NCBI GenBank assembly: GCA_020466095.1
Contig: CM035806.1
Span: 110,294,139-110,358,138 of the forward strand
From: Chlorops oryzae
Lineage: Eukaryota > Arthropoda > Insecta > Diptera > Chloropidae
Direction: 5' to 3'
DNA length: 64,000 bases
Below the pieces are notes generated by a model, which saw only the letters and a list, made by a program, of their open reading frames with translations, ran no database searches and was not told the DNA's origin. A program made the position numbers and the translations under genes. Of this stretch, positions 33,264 to 45,741 are shown piece by piece (the first letter of the stretch is position 1; each line of letters begins with the position of its first letter).

Positions 33264-33863
33264 TTGAATAAGGATGAAGATAGAAACCATATCCATTTCC
33301 AATGGCAACAGGTTCCTTGGGCTTTTTATCCTTTGCAGATATTATATTTTTTATCATATTTGCTATCGACATGCCTCCCGATACTATTCCTCCAAGTTTT
33401 GCAATACCCGCTAAAATTGGTATTAATGGTAAAAATCCACCCACTTTAGGTACAGGGATTATGCGAGGTAGAACCATACAATTTTTCCTCTTAAGAGAAG
33501 ATGATAAAGATTTATCAGCAATTTGAATAGCATCATTCATATCAATTGGTTTTGCATTTTTTAAAACTTTTGTAGCATTTTTTATTGCAGTAGTGAAAAT
33601 TTTAGTACAGAATTTCTTCTTTTTGTTTTTCACAGTCTTTAGTTTCCGATTATTGTTTTTTCGAAGACTACCACCTATCTTCAGTTTGGCTTTCATTGCG
33701 TTTGTAACAAACCAAGCGTTTGCCTTTTCTGCAACACTCGAATCTGGAGCTTTTGCTCTCTTCCAATCTCTCTCAACTAAAATCTTATCGGCAATGCGGC
33801 GATTAGGTAAGTCTTTGAATTTAGAGTAGGCAATATCGTGTTCTCTACTAGGGATGGGTAGTG
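33256..33863 (-). pseudogene. Polinton minor-capsid-like (PX-type) protein, unit 2
   Basis: Amino-acid identical to the unit 1 copy in the visible frame (33256-33954 open), again with a foreign N-terminus right of about 33863. Confidence 0.75.
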
Positions 33864-34280
33864 CAAACCTAGATTCGACTTTTTCGAATTTCGAACATTT
33901 TTTAAGCATTCGACTATTCGATTCGAAAAATGGCACTGCAAGCAGTGTTGCCAAATTACACGATATATCGTATTTTCCCCGATCTGAGTCCCTGTGGACG
34001 ATGCCCCGATATATGAGATAAAATTACGACACACGATCTACAATACTAATATCATTAAAACGGAAGTTTAACTAGGATGGAAAAACTTTTATAAACATTT
34101 CATTTTTATTGTTGGGTTTAGTTGGGATTTTTCTTACTGGGTTATGTTGACTTTTCTCTACAGGGATGCTCAAATGTCAAAGCCTAAAGTCAGCTGTTGC
34201 TGTATCTTATCAAGTAAATTAATTTAATTTAAAATTAACATTTAATATTAAAGTAAATTCTGGTATTCTGAAGTGAGAAA

Positions 34281-37200
34281 ATGGACCGATTTGTTATCAG
34301 AAAACGTAAGTAATTGATATTTGTAACTTCGTTCATATTTTTCAATCTTCACCTGTAAAATATATACTAACCTTCTATTTATTAAGCGAAAACAGCAACA
34401 AATTCAGCTGGTGTATCACTATTAAAATCAAGTTCAGTACTCGAACCCGATAGCCAGCTTGATTCTGAAGGGAACATTTTTATTGTTGCACCTCAAATTC
34501 AACCAGATGAACAAATTGATTTGGATGAAGATGTAGATAAATACTTGGAATGTGCAACTCCAAAACCTAAGGTTAATTCTAATAATTATCAATCACAGGT
34601 TTGTTTAATTTATTGTAGACATATTACTAATTTACAGAAAAGGAAGCTGCAAAAATATTGCAAATCATGGGAAGATGTTGCTGAGTTCAAACCATGGTTG
34701 CAAAGATCTACAGACCCAAAGTTTTTAGCGTATTGTAAATTTTGCAGTCTTCTTTTGAAGCTGTCATCGGGACGAAATGATCTACAAAAGCATAGCAATA
34801 GCGAAAGCCATCTACTTAATTTAGAAAGACTCCAAATGCAAAGAAGTGTGACTAAATCTTTTGAAGACTACACAGGAATAAATAAAAAGGTAATAAAAGC
34901 AGAAATTCAAAATGCGGCCATGATCTGCGAGCACAACCTTCCATTTTCCTTGGCTGATCATCTGGTTCTAATGGAAAAAAGCTCATATTCAGATTCAAAA
35001 ATTGCTGAGCGAGTAGGTTGTTGTAGGACGAAAACTACAGCTATCGTAAAGAACGTTCTTGGGATGCAGCAAAGCCAAAATTTAACAATTCTTTTAAAAA
35101 AAAATCGGTTTTCCCTGTGTATCGACGAGTCTACAGATTTGTCGAAAACAAAACTATTAAGTTTAGTTGTTCGTGTGTGTGTAGATTTTCAAATTAAAGA
35201 TTACACAGGTATACAAGGTTTTGGACCAGAGAAACTGGATAGCGACCCTATAGGAATTTTTCGTGCTTTTATTATTATATTATTATTATAAGGGCTTTTG
35301 GGATGAAGGAATGTTGAGTGACTATTGCTGGTCCCTTATACGCGAAACAGATAGTAAACAATACAAAAGGCTCAGTTCAAATTCTGTTCATTTTTAAAGT
35401 TTAAATTGGTTTTAGCTTTAAAGATAGGTTTAAAATAGAATTTATGTTTTATGTTTTTTAAGCCAGTTTTACCAACATACACAATTCGAACTGAAATATA
35501 CATATGAACGAGCGAAGAATATACCAAAAATAAAAATTCGTTTTTGTCATTTTCAGCAAAAATCCTCATAAAATTAGAACGACGCAACGGATTTTTTTTG
35601 TTTTAGGCTCAAAACTTTTTCAATTGATTGTTCTTTCATTCAAAGTATTAAGACCTGGAATACCAGCCTTGGTTCGGAAATTATAACCATTTGAATTTCA
35701 AGTTTTTAAACAAAATCGCTAAAAATTGGAAATCAGCATCGCGTTTTTTGCCCTATAGCTTCCAAGTTACTAAATCAATTCCAAATTTGTGTATAAAGGA
35801 TATGTTGCGTTGTCATTCCTCTTTCATATGAGTACCAAAAACTTTGAAATCGGTTAAGGCATATAGGGTCTACGACCTCATTATTGACATAGACTATAGG
35901 TAAAAATGTCAAAAACCGTTATTTAACGATTTCTCAAAAACTTGACGTGATAGAGAAAAACGGGTACCAGATTCGGAATCAGCACGAAAAATTCCTATAG
36001 GGTCGCTATCCAGTTTTTCTGGTCCAAAAGTTGGCCTTTATTTGTAAACTTGTGTTATTTTTTGGCATTAAAAAAGGTTACTGCAGCTGATGCAGTAAGT
36101 CTATACGCAGCAATTAAAGAACATTTTGATGAACAAGGAATAGATTACAAAAGTAATTTGATTGGCTTTGCTGCTGACGGTGCTAATAATGTAACTGGCC
36201 AACACAATTCGGTTGCTGCTTTACTAAGTAAAGACTGCAATAACTTAATAGTAGTTAAGTGTATTTGCCACTCTTTCGCACTATGCAGTTCATACGCATG
36301 CCTCAAAATCCCGTCGTTTGTTGAGTCAACTATACGTGACATATACAATTATATTTCAAACAGTCCGAAAAGAATTGACCAATTTGAACAAGTGTCACGG
36401 TTACTAGAAATTGAACCCAAGAAAATTCTGCACCCGTCTCAAACAAGGTGGTTATCGCTAGAATGTGTTGTCAAAAGAATACTTGAACTCTACGAACCTC
36501 TCACAATTTTTTTTGCATTCCAAACTAATATTGACGGAATTGATAATTCCAAAACCATTTGCTCAAATTTAAAAAACCCAATATTTAGCCTTTATTTAAA
36601 ATTTCTAAACTATGTATTACCGCAAATAAATAAGCTCAACAAAATTTTTCAAAGTGAAGAGCCAAAAATATACCGCATGCATAAGGATATTAAAACATTA
36701 GTATTAAGTGTTTTAGACTGTTTTATTAAACCTACATACATTAAAGAAACATCTATAGAAAACATAATGTATAAAAACCCACACAATATGTTGGACGACT
36801 CAGAATTGTACTTGGGTGTAGAGGTCCAACAGCAAATTTTGATAGAAGACATTCCGCCTGTAGAAATTTCGAAGTTTAGGACCAATTGCCTAGCATTTTA
36901 TGTGGAATTAGTCGACCAAATTTTTAAAAGATTCAATTTTAAAAACGAAATATTTAAAAATATTTCGCTTCTGGAACCACGTAAAACATATATGAAGGAG
37001 ATTAGCTCTCTTTTTGATTTGTTTAAGCTTTTTCCGAATTTAATAGACAGTTCCGATATTCAAACAATTGATAATGAGTATAGAGAATTACGTAACATTA
37101 ATTTTGATGATTTATTTGGGCATTCTCTGGATTCTATAACGGGACAGGCGTTTTGGAAACTCGTATTAAAAACGAAACGAAATGATGGTAATCTTGCTTT

Positions 37201-37441
37201 TCCACTCTTGGCAAAATTTGTTTTTCAAATATTAACGTTACCTCATTCTTCGGCGAACGTCGAAAGAGTTTTCTCACAAATAAATATTAACAAAACGAAA
37301 ACTCGCAATAGGCTGAATATGGAAACCCTTGAAGGGATTTTACTTGCCAAAGATTATTTAAAATCAAATTCCTGTTGTTGTCACAACATAGAAATAACAA
37401 ACGAATTAATTTCGAAATTTAATTCAAGCATGTATTTATAA
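34281..37441 (+). pseudogene. hAT transposase, near full length, interrupted by a TIR element
   Basis: Exon 1 34281-34305, intron to 34386, exon 2 34387-35203 then 36055-37441; the 851 bp between them are the inserted element and would add a stop. Without it the frame is continuous. Contains the BED-type finger, CIDESTDL (first D), AADGANNV (second D), TRWLSLE, and the C-terminal SSANVERVFS block with the catalytic Glu and dimerisation region. hAT transposases cut and paste by a hairpin mechanism and make 8-bp target duplications. Exon 2 differs from unit 1 by a few residues. Only the insertion clearly disables it. Confidence 0.9.
35204..36054. mobile_element. Non-autonomous TIR element, 851 bp, 3-bp target duplication
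   Basis: Inserted in the hAT gene; unit 1 gives the empty site (AAAGATTATTTTTTGGC). Flanked by TTA at 35201-35203 and 36055-36057. Ends CACAGGTATACAAGG and, on the other strand, CACAAGTTTACAAATAAAGG. A 44-bp perfect inverted block follows (35223-35266 against 35981-36024, containing GGATAGCGACCCTATAGG). CACA ends with a 3-bp duplication suggest an EnSpm/CACTA-type element. No coding sequence. Confidence 0.88.
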
Positions 37442-38620
37442 GTTTTTTGAAATAATGTGATGGAAAACATGTGAAACCAGACTGTTATATGTACCTATAC
37501 TATTTTATTCAAAAGAAAAATGAATTTATTTTTTATCATTTATAATGATGTGTTTAAAATAAAGAATATTTGTTTTTGTTTCTTTATATGCGATGGGTTT
37601 TTTGTTGTTTTTTGTTTTGTAAGATTGGCTCCTCATGGCTCCTCATGCCAAACGCATCAGCTGACACGTCAAAAATCTAAATTCAATAGGTTTGTCCGTC
37701 ACTTTACGTTACGATACGTCATGACTGGTCACATATACAGATTTCTCATATACTCAGGTCGAATCAACTGACACGTCACGTTACAATGACTGTTTTCAGC
37801 TTTACAGTATTTCAAGTCGAAAGAGCTTTATCATTATATCAACACTCACACAGTGGTTTAATAAAACCAATAGTTAGGAATAAACGAACTGATTTCAAAT
37901 ATATCTACTAACAATCTCTTCTATCGCAATATAGATAGGGGTATTAATATACATTATCAGTTGTACCTTGTACAGTACTATAGGTTTGTACCGTACAATA
38001 GAAACTTCAAAGTTGTACTTTGAAATTGTACACGACGAAATACGATTTGGGATAGAAAAAATTCCGATATGGCGCTTAGGTTTTCTGGCAACACTGGTTC
38101 CAGACTACCCTGAAAGATTCTCAAAAATATTAGCCTACCATATTCATGGCTACTCATACATTTTTGTGTGCAAGAGGCATATTATTTAACAAAAAATATA
38201 ACGATATTTGTGGTAGGGAAAAACGTAAAGAATTGTGGGGATTTTTTTGTAGTTTGTAGGGAATTTTTCGTTTGCGTGTGGCAGCATTGCCTATTTGTTT
38301 ACTTTGGTTTTTTCAAAATTTGACCGTAGTGTTGCAGTATTTCTTCGATACATATCGAAAAACACAGAGTTGCATTCAGTTTGTACCGGATTTCTCTTGG
38401 GATTTCGTTGAAATCCAATTTATGAGCGGATTTCGTTTGACATTCATTTGTATGGGAAATCCCCTGGATTTCGACTGGATATCGGCTGAAATCCTCAAAA
38501 GTGCCGAAATCCCGGGATTTCGATGCCGTCTGAATGCCATATAACTCGCTCAAAGCTGATATGAACGCTTTGAGTTAAAATATCGGGTTAAGATCTTAAC
38601 CCCTATAGTGATAACATAGC
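37442..38620. other. hAT 3' end and flanking non-coding sequence
   Basis: 37442-38096 is the hAT 3' non-coding part, with two CTGACACGTCA repeats (near 37669 and 37767). 38097-38620 is unique-looking and holds a cluster of GGATTTC/GAAATCC heptamers at 38388-38520. No gene seen. Confidence 0.55.
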
Positions 38621-39553
38621 ATAAGAAAGCTAAAGTCGGTCAAGCCAGACTTTGAAATACCCAGCGTCCCGAAATTATGAGCGCACTATGTTTTGCTTTT
38701 CTATTTATGGGCGTGGAAGTGGGTGGGCCACATAAATTATTTCCTAAACCTTTCATTCGCCTTGGTGAACCTATGTTGCGAATTTGAAGCTTCTAAGCCT
38801 TTTACTTCGGAAGGTACGAAAATTCTCTATTTGTGGGCGTGGCAGTAGGCGGGCCAAAAAATTTTTTTCCTACACCTTTCATTTGCCTTGGTCAACTAAC
38901 GTTGCGAATTTGAAGCTTCTACGCCTTTTTCCTCGGAAGTTAAGAAAATTCTCCATTTGTGGGCGTGGCAGTGGGCGGGCGACATAAATTATTTCCTTAC
39001 ACCTTTCATTCGCCTTGGTGAACCTATGTTGCGAATTTGAAGCTTCTACGCCTTTTACTTCGGAAGTTTCGAAAAATCTTAATTTGTGGGCGTGGAAGTG
39101 GGCGGGCCACATAAAATTTTTTTCCTACACCTTTCATTCGCCTTGGTGAACCTATGTTGCGAATTTGAAGCTTCTACTCCTTTTACTTCACAAGTTACGA
39201 TAAGCCCTTATTTTTGGGCGTGGATCGAGGAGGACGGCGTCCATTTTTTTCAGGATATGTCCCTCTTTGTAGTTTACCAGTACACCAAATATCAATGAAA
39301 TGTGGTGAGTGGTTCGCAAGTTACAGGCATTTTACTGAAAACGCATTAAATTAATTTGTGGGCGTGGCAGTGGGCGGATGTCTTCCATTTTTACTTAGGA
39401 CCATACTCGGAGCGCGATATACCTTTGTGCCAAATTTCGAGTTGATTGGTCCAGCCGTTTCGGAGAAGATCCGACCACGGACGGACGGTCAGACAGACAG
39501 ACGGGCAGACGGACGGACGGACAGACGGACATGTCTAAATCGATTCAGTTTTT
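38621..39553 (-). mobile_element. DINE-1/INE-1-like repeat, 3' part (rest at 57151-57265)
   Basis: Minus-orientation copy from the 3' hairpin region (AAAGTCGG, CAGACTTT, one mismatch) through five GTGGGCGTGG boxes and the GGACGGACGG tract to CGATTCAGTTTTT, where the LINE inserts. Its 5' end resumes 17.6 kb away. Confidence 0.88.
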
Positions 39554-39671
39554 ATTTATTTATTTACAAAATGTTGGACTTAAAATAAATTTTAATCCTA
39601 CATTAAAGAAAAAAGGCACTAGCATAACAAATACTTTCGGCCCGAAAATTAAATTTATACCTAGATGGTAC

Positions 39672-42600
39672 TTAGATTTTGTTGTATAAGTTGGTTTTTA
39701 AAAGAAATCTTCGGATATTCGTTATGTTCTGTGTTGTTGGCGTTTTCAGATATTCCATTCCATTTGATTCTGTAAAAATGGTTTGTCTTAAGTGTTCGTA
39801 GTGTGCGCAGTCTTTTAACAAGTGTTTTACTGTGAGGATAGTGTTGCATCCATTGCATGTATTTGGGTCTGATCCGGATAACAAATGTTCATGTGTAAGG
39901 TTCGTGTGTCCCAGACGCAATCTTATAAATTTTTGTAAGTCTGTGGCATTGATGCCTCTTGGAAATGATGGGGTTTTGGCGTTTTCGTTAACTTCCGTGT
40001 AATGGTGTTGGTGGCCAAGGATCGGAGTGCATCTCTTTTTGATTTGATAGTCATTAATACACTTACCGATATCTTTTTTATCAAAACTGTGGAAAACGTA
40101 TAGTGGTTGTTTTCCTGCTTGTTTTGCTGCCGCATCGGCAGCTTTGTTGCCTGAGATTTGAGCGTGTCCCGGCACCCACATTACTTTTAGTTTGTTTTCG
40201 TTTTCAGTAATTAAGTTCCGTATGGCTTTGATTTTTGGGCTGTTGTTTGTGGTGTTTTTTATGGCTTGGATGGTGGACATACTATCGGAGCAGATTATAT
40301 GTTTTCCTTTGTTTTTTAACGCGAATTTGACTGCTTCAAGTATTGCGGTCGATTTAGCCGTTAATATGGAGCAGTACTGAGGTAGGTTTCCTACAGTTAC
40401 TACGTTACCTTTCATGTCTACTGCTGCGAATGTGTTTGTGTGTGTTGTTTTCGATCCGTCTGTAAATAAGATGTTCCATGATTTATTCAAATAAGGTGTT
40501 ATTTCTTCTCTCAAAAGTTTACTGTAGGTTTCTGAAGGTGTATTTTGTTTAGAATATTTGCAAAGAGTGTCTATAAAGGACGCTTTGCTAAGTAGCCATG
40601 GCGGCGATTTTCCAAGGTGTATTTTTTGGGGTGTGTTGTCGAAACCCATATCTCTTGCGAGTTGGCAGACTTTATATAATATATTGTCGAGATGCGTTTT
40701 AGCGGTCTTTTACGTTTAATTGATGAGATTGTGAATTTGTAGAGGAGGGGACTGTTAGTGTTATACAATTTTGGGAGTAGGCGCAGGGTTGTTTTCTTGG
40801 CTCGATCTTCTAAGTTCGGTAGTCCTGCCTCGATTAGCAAATGGTTCACCGGGGTCGTAGGAAAAGCCCTAAGGCTCCTACGAACAGCTGCATTATATGG
40901 AGATGATAGTAGTTTTAGATTTGTTTTTGCGCATTTTCCGTAAATTGGCAATCCGTAATCAACTTTTGCTAGAATGGTTGCTCTGGTAATGTTGATTAGC
41001 GAGGTGGTGTGGGTCTTCTCTCGTTTCGAAGAGAGGTATTTCACAATATTGAGTCTGTTTATGATACTACTTCTTACTTTTAAGCAATGATTTTTGAAGG
41101 TGAGTTTCTTGTCGAATAATATACCGAGTATGTTCAGGCTATCTGTACATTTAATGGTTGTATTGTTATACTCTAAGTCTGTATATTTGCGTTTCCTTTT
41201 TTTGCAGATGTGCAGTGTTTTACATTTATCAAAAGTTATTTTTGCACCTGAGTATTTGCCCCAATTCGTTAGATCGTTCAGCACATTTACAAAGTTATCT
41301 TTGGCGATGTTGTTGTTTTTATTTTTACTAAAAATTAACACATCGTCCGCGTATAAAATGTGATCCAATTGTTTAAATTTATTTACAATTGAGCTGATTT
41401 TGTTGAATGCAATTATAAAAAGTGTTACGGACAGGAGCCAGCCTTGCGGTAAACCATTATGTAGCTTGTCAATGCTTGAAAATGAACAGTTTATTTTGAC
41501 TTTAAAGCGGCGGCTACATAAAAAGGCTTTAACAAAATTAAAGATTTTGGTGCCGATTTTCCATTCTGATAAAACAGTTAAGATTGTGTGTATACCGATT
41601 CTGTCGAAGGCTTTTTCGAAGTCAATGCTAAGGCAAGTGACGTGGTTTCTAGTAGACAGGGCTGAGGCCACAAAATGGTCGAAGTAGAGTAAGGAGTCCA
41701 GCGTTCCTTGTCCCTGTTTAAAGGCGACTTGGTGTGGGCTTATATATTTTTTATTTACGGCAAACCATAGGATTCTTTTCGAGACGATTTTTTCTAAGAC
41801 CTTACCCAAACACGGTAATAAGGAGATTGGTCTGTAACTTGTTAATTGAAGTGGATCCTTTTGTGGCTTCGGGATAGGGGCAATAAGTGCAGTTTTCCAT
41901 GCTTGTGGATAGATACCTGTGGATAGGATGTTATTGTATAGCGTTATTATTCTATTTTTGACATTCTGTGGAAGATTTTTTAGCATCGGGTATGAGATCC
42001 TGTCGACTCCCGGTGTTTTTCCTGACATTCTTTGAACTGTTTGATTGAATTCTATTGTGCTGATTGTTGTTTCGAGCTTTAGTGCTGTAGCTGTCGGTTT
42101 AGCGTTTGTGTATACGGTGTTTTGACTTTTTATTTTATTTATTGTAAATGTACTATCAAAATTCTTATTTTCGGAGTTTACTGACCAGGTTTCTGCGAAT
42201 TGATTTGCGATTTCAAGGGATTCTGTGATTTTTGTACCGTTGCTCTCAATGCATTTTACAACACTCGGCTTGAAGGACCCAGCTAGTAACTTTATGTTTG
42301 CCCACATTTTTTGTACAGTTGTGTTGGGACTTATTTCGGATGTTTTGCTTCCTTTAGTTTTTTTCGAAACATGGCATTGGCTTTTTTATAACTCAGCATA
42401 TTTTGCTGGGATTGGATTCTTTTGAATATGGCCCAGAGACGTTGCTTGTTGTTTCGAAGGGTCGCAAGCTGATCATTCCACCAAGGTACACATCTGTTTA
42501 TGGGTTTAATACTCGATTGTGGTATTGTGTGATGGGCAGCCGATCTTATTGCTTTTTGGATTACTGCAGTCTCTTTGTTGATGTTTTTAAACGGAAGAGA

Positions 42601-43350
42601 TTCTGAGATTTTTACCTGTAGTTTCAGTTTGAATGCGCTCCAGTCAGCTTTGTCGGTTGTAAATTTTGGAGTCGGACGAAAATTTTCAGTTTTAGTTGAA
42701 GTGAGAAGTGTAGAAAAAATCGGGAAGTGGTCGCTGTTAAAAAGGTCTTTAAGTGTAGTAGATTGGAGTTTAGGTGCTATTGAAGTTGAAGAAATTATTA
42801 GATCAATATTTGAAAATGTATTCTGGGCAGAGAGGTGTGTTGGGTTGCCGTCGTTGTGAATGTGTAAATTTTTTGTTAGCAGTAGCTCTTCAATTACTCT
42901 GCCTGTCGCATTTGTTTTATTTGCACCCCACAGTGGGCTCCAAGCAATTAAATCGCCTGTCAAAATGTACGGCTGTGGACACGAATTAATTAAATCTATT
43001 AATTCTTTGAGATAAAATGTTTGATGCGGTGGAAGGTATATGCAGATAAAGGTAAATTTGATTTTCAAGTTGATTTCTATAGCAATTGTTGATATGTTAG
43101 AATGAATTTCCATTACCTTATGTGGGATATTCTTTTTAATAAGTATACCTATTCCTTGTCTTGCGGTGATATTTTCTGGGACGTTGTGGAAGTATCCAGT
43201 GTATTGTCGGGGCGAGTAAGCTTTAGCTTTGTATGGCAAATGCGTTTCTTGTATTGATAGAATATCTGGTGAGTATTCTTTTAATAATATTTGAAGTTCG
43301 ATATAATTGTTGAAAAAGCCTTTCATGTTCCACTGTAACATTGAGAACAT
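39672..43350 (-). pseudogene. LINE ORF2: endonuclease, reverse transcriptase, RNase H
   Basis: Starts at ATG 43350 (MFSMLQWNMKG). The apurinic-type endonuclease (IQETHLP, LTGDLIAWSPLWG, SDHFPIF) fills 43350-42331. After a frameshift near 42340 the reverse transcriptase follows, with TSYRPISLLPCLGKVLEK, LSIDFEKAFDR and the catalytic YADD near 41345. A second frameshift near 40700 leads to RNase H (FTDGSKT, CSDSMSTIQ, WVPGHAQISGNKAAD) and a CCHC-like HEHLL...C..C tail, stopping at 39672. It carries out target-primed reverse transcription. The two frameshifts are the only breaks seen, so the copy is young but probably inactive. Confidence 0.92.
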
Positions 43351-43469
43351 AGTTTTTATTTTTATTTATTTATTTATTTTTTATTATTTTTATTTTTTTA
43401 TTTTTTTCTTTTGTTATTGTTGGTTTTGTTTTTTGTTTCGTTGTGTGGCGCTTTCTGATTTTAAAATAA

Positions 43470-44888
43470 CCCAGTCGGCAAGTGTAAGGTTCATCAGCAA
43501 CTTTTTCTGCAATAGCCTCTATGGACTATTGCTGAATTCATCGTTGAAAATTAACATTGCGATGTCCTAGGAAATGTAAGGTATAGTTTTCATTTATTTT
43601 TCGGTCCGCTATCGCTGAAAACTTAATTTGAAAATGGTCGAAATAGTCATGGATAGCGGCGCGAGAGAAATGACACGAAATGAATTATTGTAGGCGCTCG
43701 CGTATTTGCGGTCCGCTATCGCGGAAAGCTTCGTTTGAAAATGGTCGAAAAAGTCATAAATAGCGAGCGTGTTTTCGGTCCGCTATCGCGGAAATGATAG
43801 CTTACATATGGTAAGGCATAGTTAACGACCTCTTCTTTTAAAAATGCACAAAAATTTCATATATGAATTCTACAATGAAAAAAAGATTGTTGAATTCATT
43901 GTAGAAAATATTCCTGTTTGGAGGATTTATACATCGGAAAAAAATTTGTTTTATATTCAAAATCAGTTCATTTTATTAAATAAAAAACAAAAAAGGTAAT
44001 TCTTAAACAAGAAAAATTACATATTAGTATAAAAAAGTGATCAGAGTTGTGACGGTTGTGTGTGCTGGCTTATTAATAAAAAATAAAACAGTTCATAATA
44101 TATATTTTTTTTAAACAAAATTAATTCTTATAAAATAAAAGCTTAAATATATCATTAGTTGGCTTGTTCTGTTACTTTCCTTTTCAGGCTTTCGCGCTTG
44201 TAAAATCTCCCTTTTCCCAGCGTGAAAGCTTTCCTCATGCTATCTGCATTACAGGTTTCTAAAGTAAAAAAAAAACGTATTATTATGTAATTTTCAAGTG
44301 ATTGAAATTGTAATTTACCGGGTTTTCGCTGGGAAGGTTTGTGAGTGATTATTTCACTTAAATATTTTATATTATTAATTTATTTTTTTTACTTTTTATT
44401 TGATTAACCCGATCCGTGTTGCTTTATCAGATGTCGTACTTCAATTGACAGTTTTTAGTAAAAAAAAAAAAAAACTAAAACACTAAACGCTTTGTTTTTC
44501 CACGGAAATTCACGATCGCTACTATTCTGAAAAAATTCGTGTTTAGTAAGCGGAAAATTAAGCAATAGCGGAGCGAAAATTTTTCAACGATCTAGTCGGC
44601 TTGTGCGTTTTTTCTATAGTTTCTGTTCATAAGAAAAAATTCAGGTACAGTAAGGCAAAAATTCACCGAAAGCGGACCGAGAAGTTTTTAAGGAAATATT
44701 TTTTTTCTCTTCTTTTATGGTTTTATGGTTCTTAAGAAAATAGACCGGCTGCCTTAAAACTGCTCGGTCCGCTATAGCTGAATGTTTGCCTAACTATGCA
44801 TGAATCTTTTCAACATTACATTTTTCAGTTATTTCATCGATGAATTCATTGAAGAACAACTTCATGCCTGAGCCGATTTCCGACTGGG
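43470..44888 (-). mobile_element. EnSpm/Mirage-like (CMC) transposon, deletion derivative
   Basis: Ends CCCAGTCGGCAAGTGTAAG and (inverted) CCCAGTCGGAAATCGGC; flanked by AA (43468-43469 and 44889-44890). It keeps 0.9 kb of the left end and 0.5 kb of the right end of the larger copy, including part of the last exon of the DUF4806-like gene (about 44166-44345), but has lost the transposase. Subterminal repeats GGTCCGCTATCGC occur at 43603, 43710 and 43778, with inverted or related copies (GCGGACCGAG, CGGTCCGCTATAGC) at 44671 and 44770. This is the shape of a non-autonomous partner. Confidence 0.85.
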
Positions 44889-44892
44889 AAGC

Positions 44893-44946
44893 TTAGAGGT
44901 TGTCTAAGTCTATGTCGATGTTAATATTCGGCAGATCATTACACTC
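44893..44946 (-). pseudogene. 3' end of LINE ORF1 stranded between two transposons
   Basis: Minus-strand ECNDLPNINIDIDLDNL and TAA (44893-44895). Joining 55792 to 44946 and counting the 2-bp duplication TC once, the gag frame continues without a break, which identifies this 58-bp island as the C-terminus of the ORF at 55792-56930. Confidence 0.85.
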
Positions 44947-45741
44947 CCCAGTCGGCAAGTGTAAGCTTTATCAGCAACTTTTTCTGCAATAGCCTCTATG
45001 GACTATTGCTGAATTCATCGTTGAAAATTAACATTGCGATGTCCTAGGAGATGTAAGGTTTAGTTTTCATTTATTTTTCGGTCCGCTATCGCTGAAAACT
45101 TAATTTGAAAATGGTCGAATTAGTAATGGATAGCGGCGCGAGAGAAATGACACGAAAAGAATTCTTGGAAGCGCTCGCGTATTTTCGGTCCGCTATCGCG
45201 GAAAGCTTCGTTTGAAAATGGTCGAAATAGTCATGAATAGCGAGCGTGTTTTCGGTCCGCTATCGCGGAAATGATAGCTTACATAGCTTACATATGGTAA
45301 GGCATAGTGAAAATGCACAAAAAATTCATATATCAATTCTACAATGAAAAAAAGATTGTTGAATTCATTGTAGAAAATATTCCTGTTTGGAAGATTTATA
45401 AATCAGAAAAGAATTTGTTTTGTATTCAAAATCAGTTCATTTTATTAAATAAAAAACAAAAAAGGTAATTCTTAAACAAAAAAATTCATATTGGTATAAA
45501 AAAATGATCACAGTTGTGACGGTTTCCACTGCTTCTTTTCTTTTAAGGCCTTTTTGCTTATAATATAAGTATATATGTACATATGTGCATGTTTTTAAAA
45601 AAAAAAATAAAGAAGTTGATAATATTTTTTTTTTAAAACAAAACTAGTTCTTATAAAATAAAAGCTTATTAATAAAAAATAAAAAAATTCATAATATATT
45701 TAAAAAAAAAAAATTAATTATAAAATAAAAGGTGGAATATT

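Larger units (their letters stand above)
28935..36651. repeat. 6.8-kb tandem duplication, unit 2
   Basis: Copy of 22117-28934 with one extra 46-bp unit near the start and an 851-bp TIR element inserted at 35204. Scattered single-base differences; otherwise nearly identical, so the duplication is recent. Confidence 0.95.
33943..38096 (+). mobile_element. hAT transposon, unit 2, both ends
   Basis: Left end CAGTGTTGCCAAAT and right end TTCTGGCAACACTG give an inverted repeat CAGTGTTGCCA of hAT style, enclosing the two-exon transposase. The 8-bp flanks (ACTGCAAG and GTTCCAGA) do not match, so a clean target duplication is not seen; the left flank came with the duplicated block. The left end is also present in unit 1 (27080). 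Confidence 0.7.

Noticed and set aside
42225..42989. Plus-strand frames across the LINE endonuclease/RT
   Set aside because: Antisense shadows of LINE ORF2.
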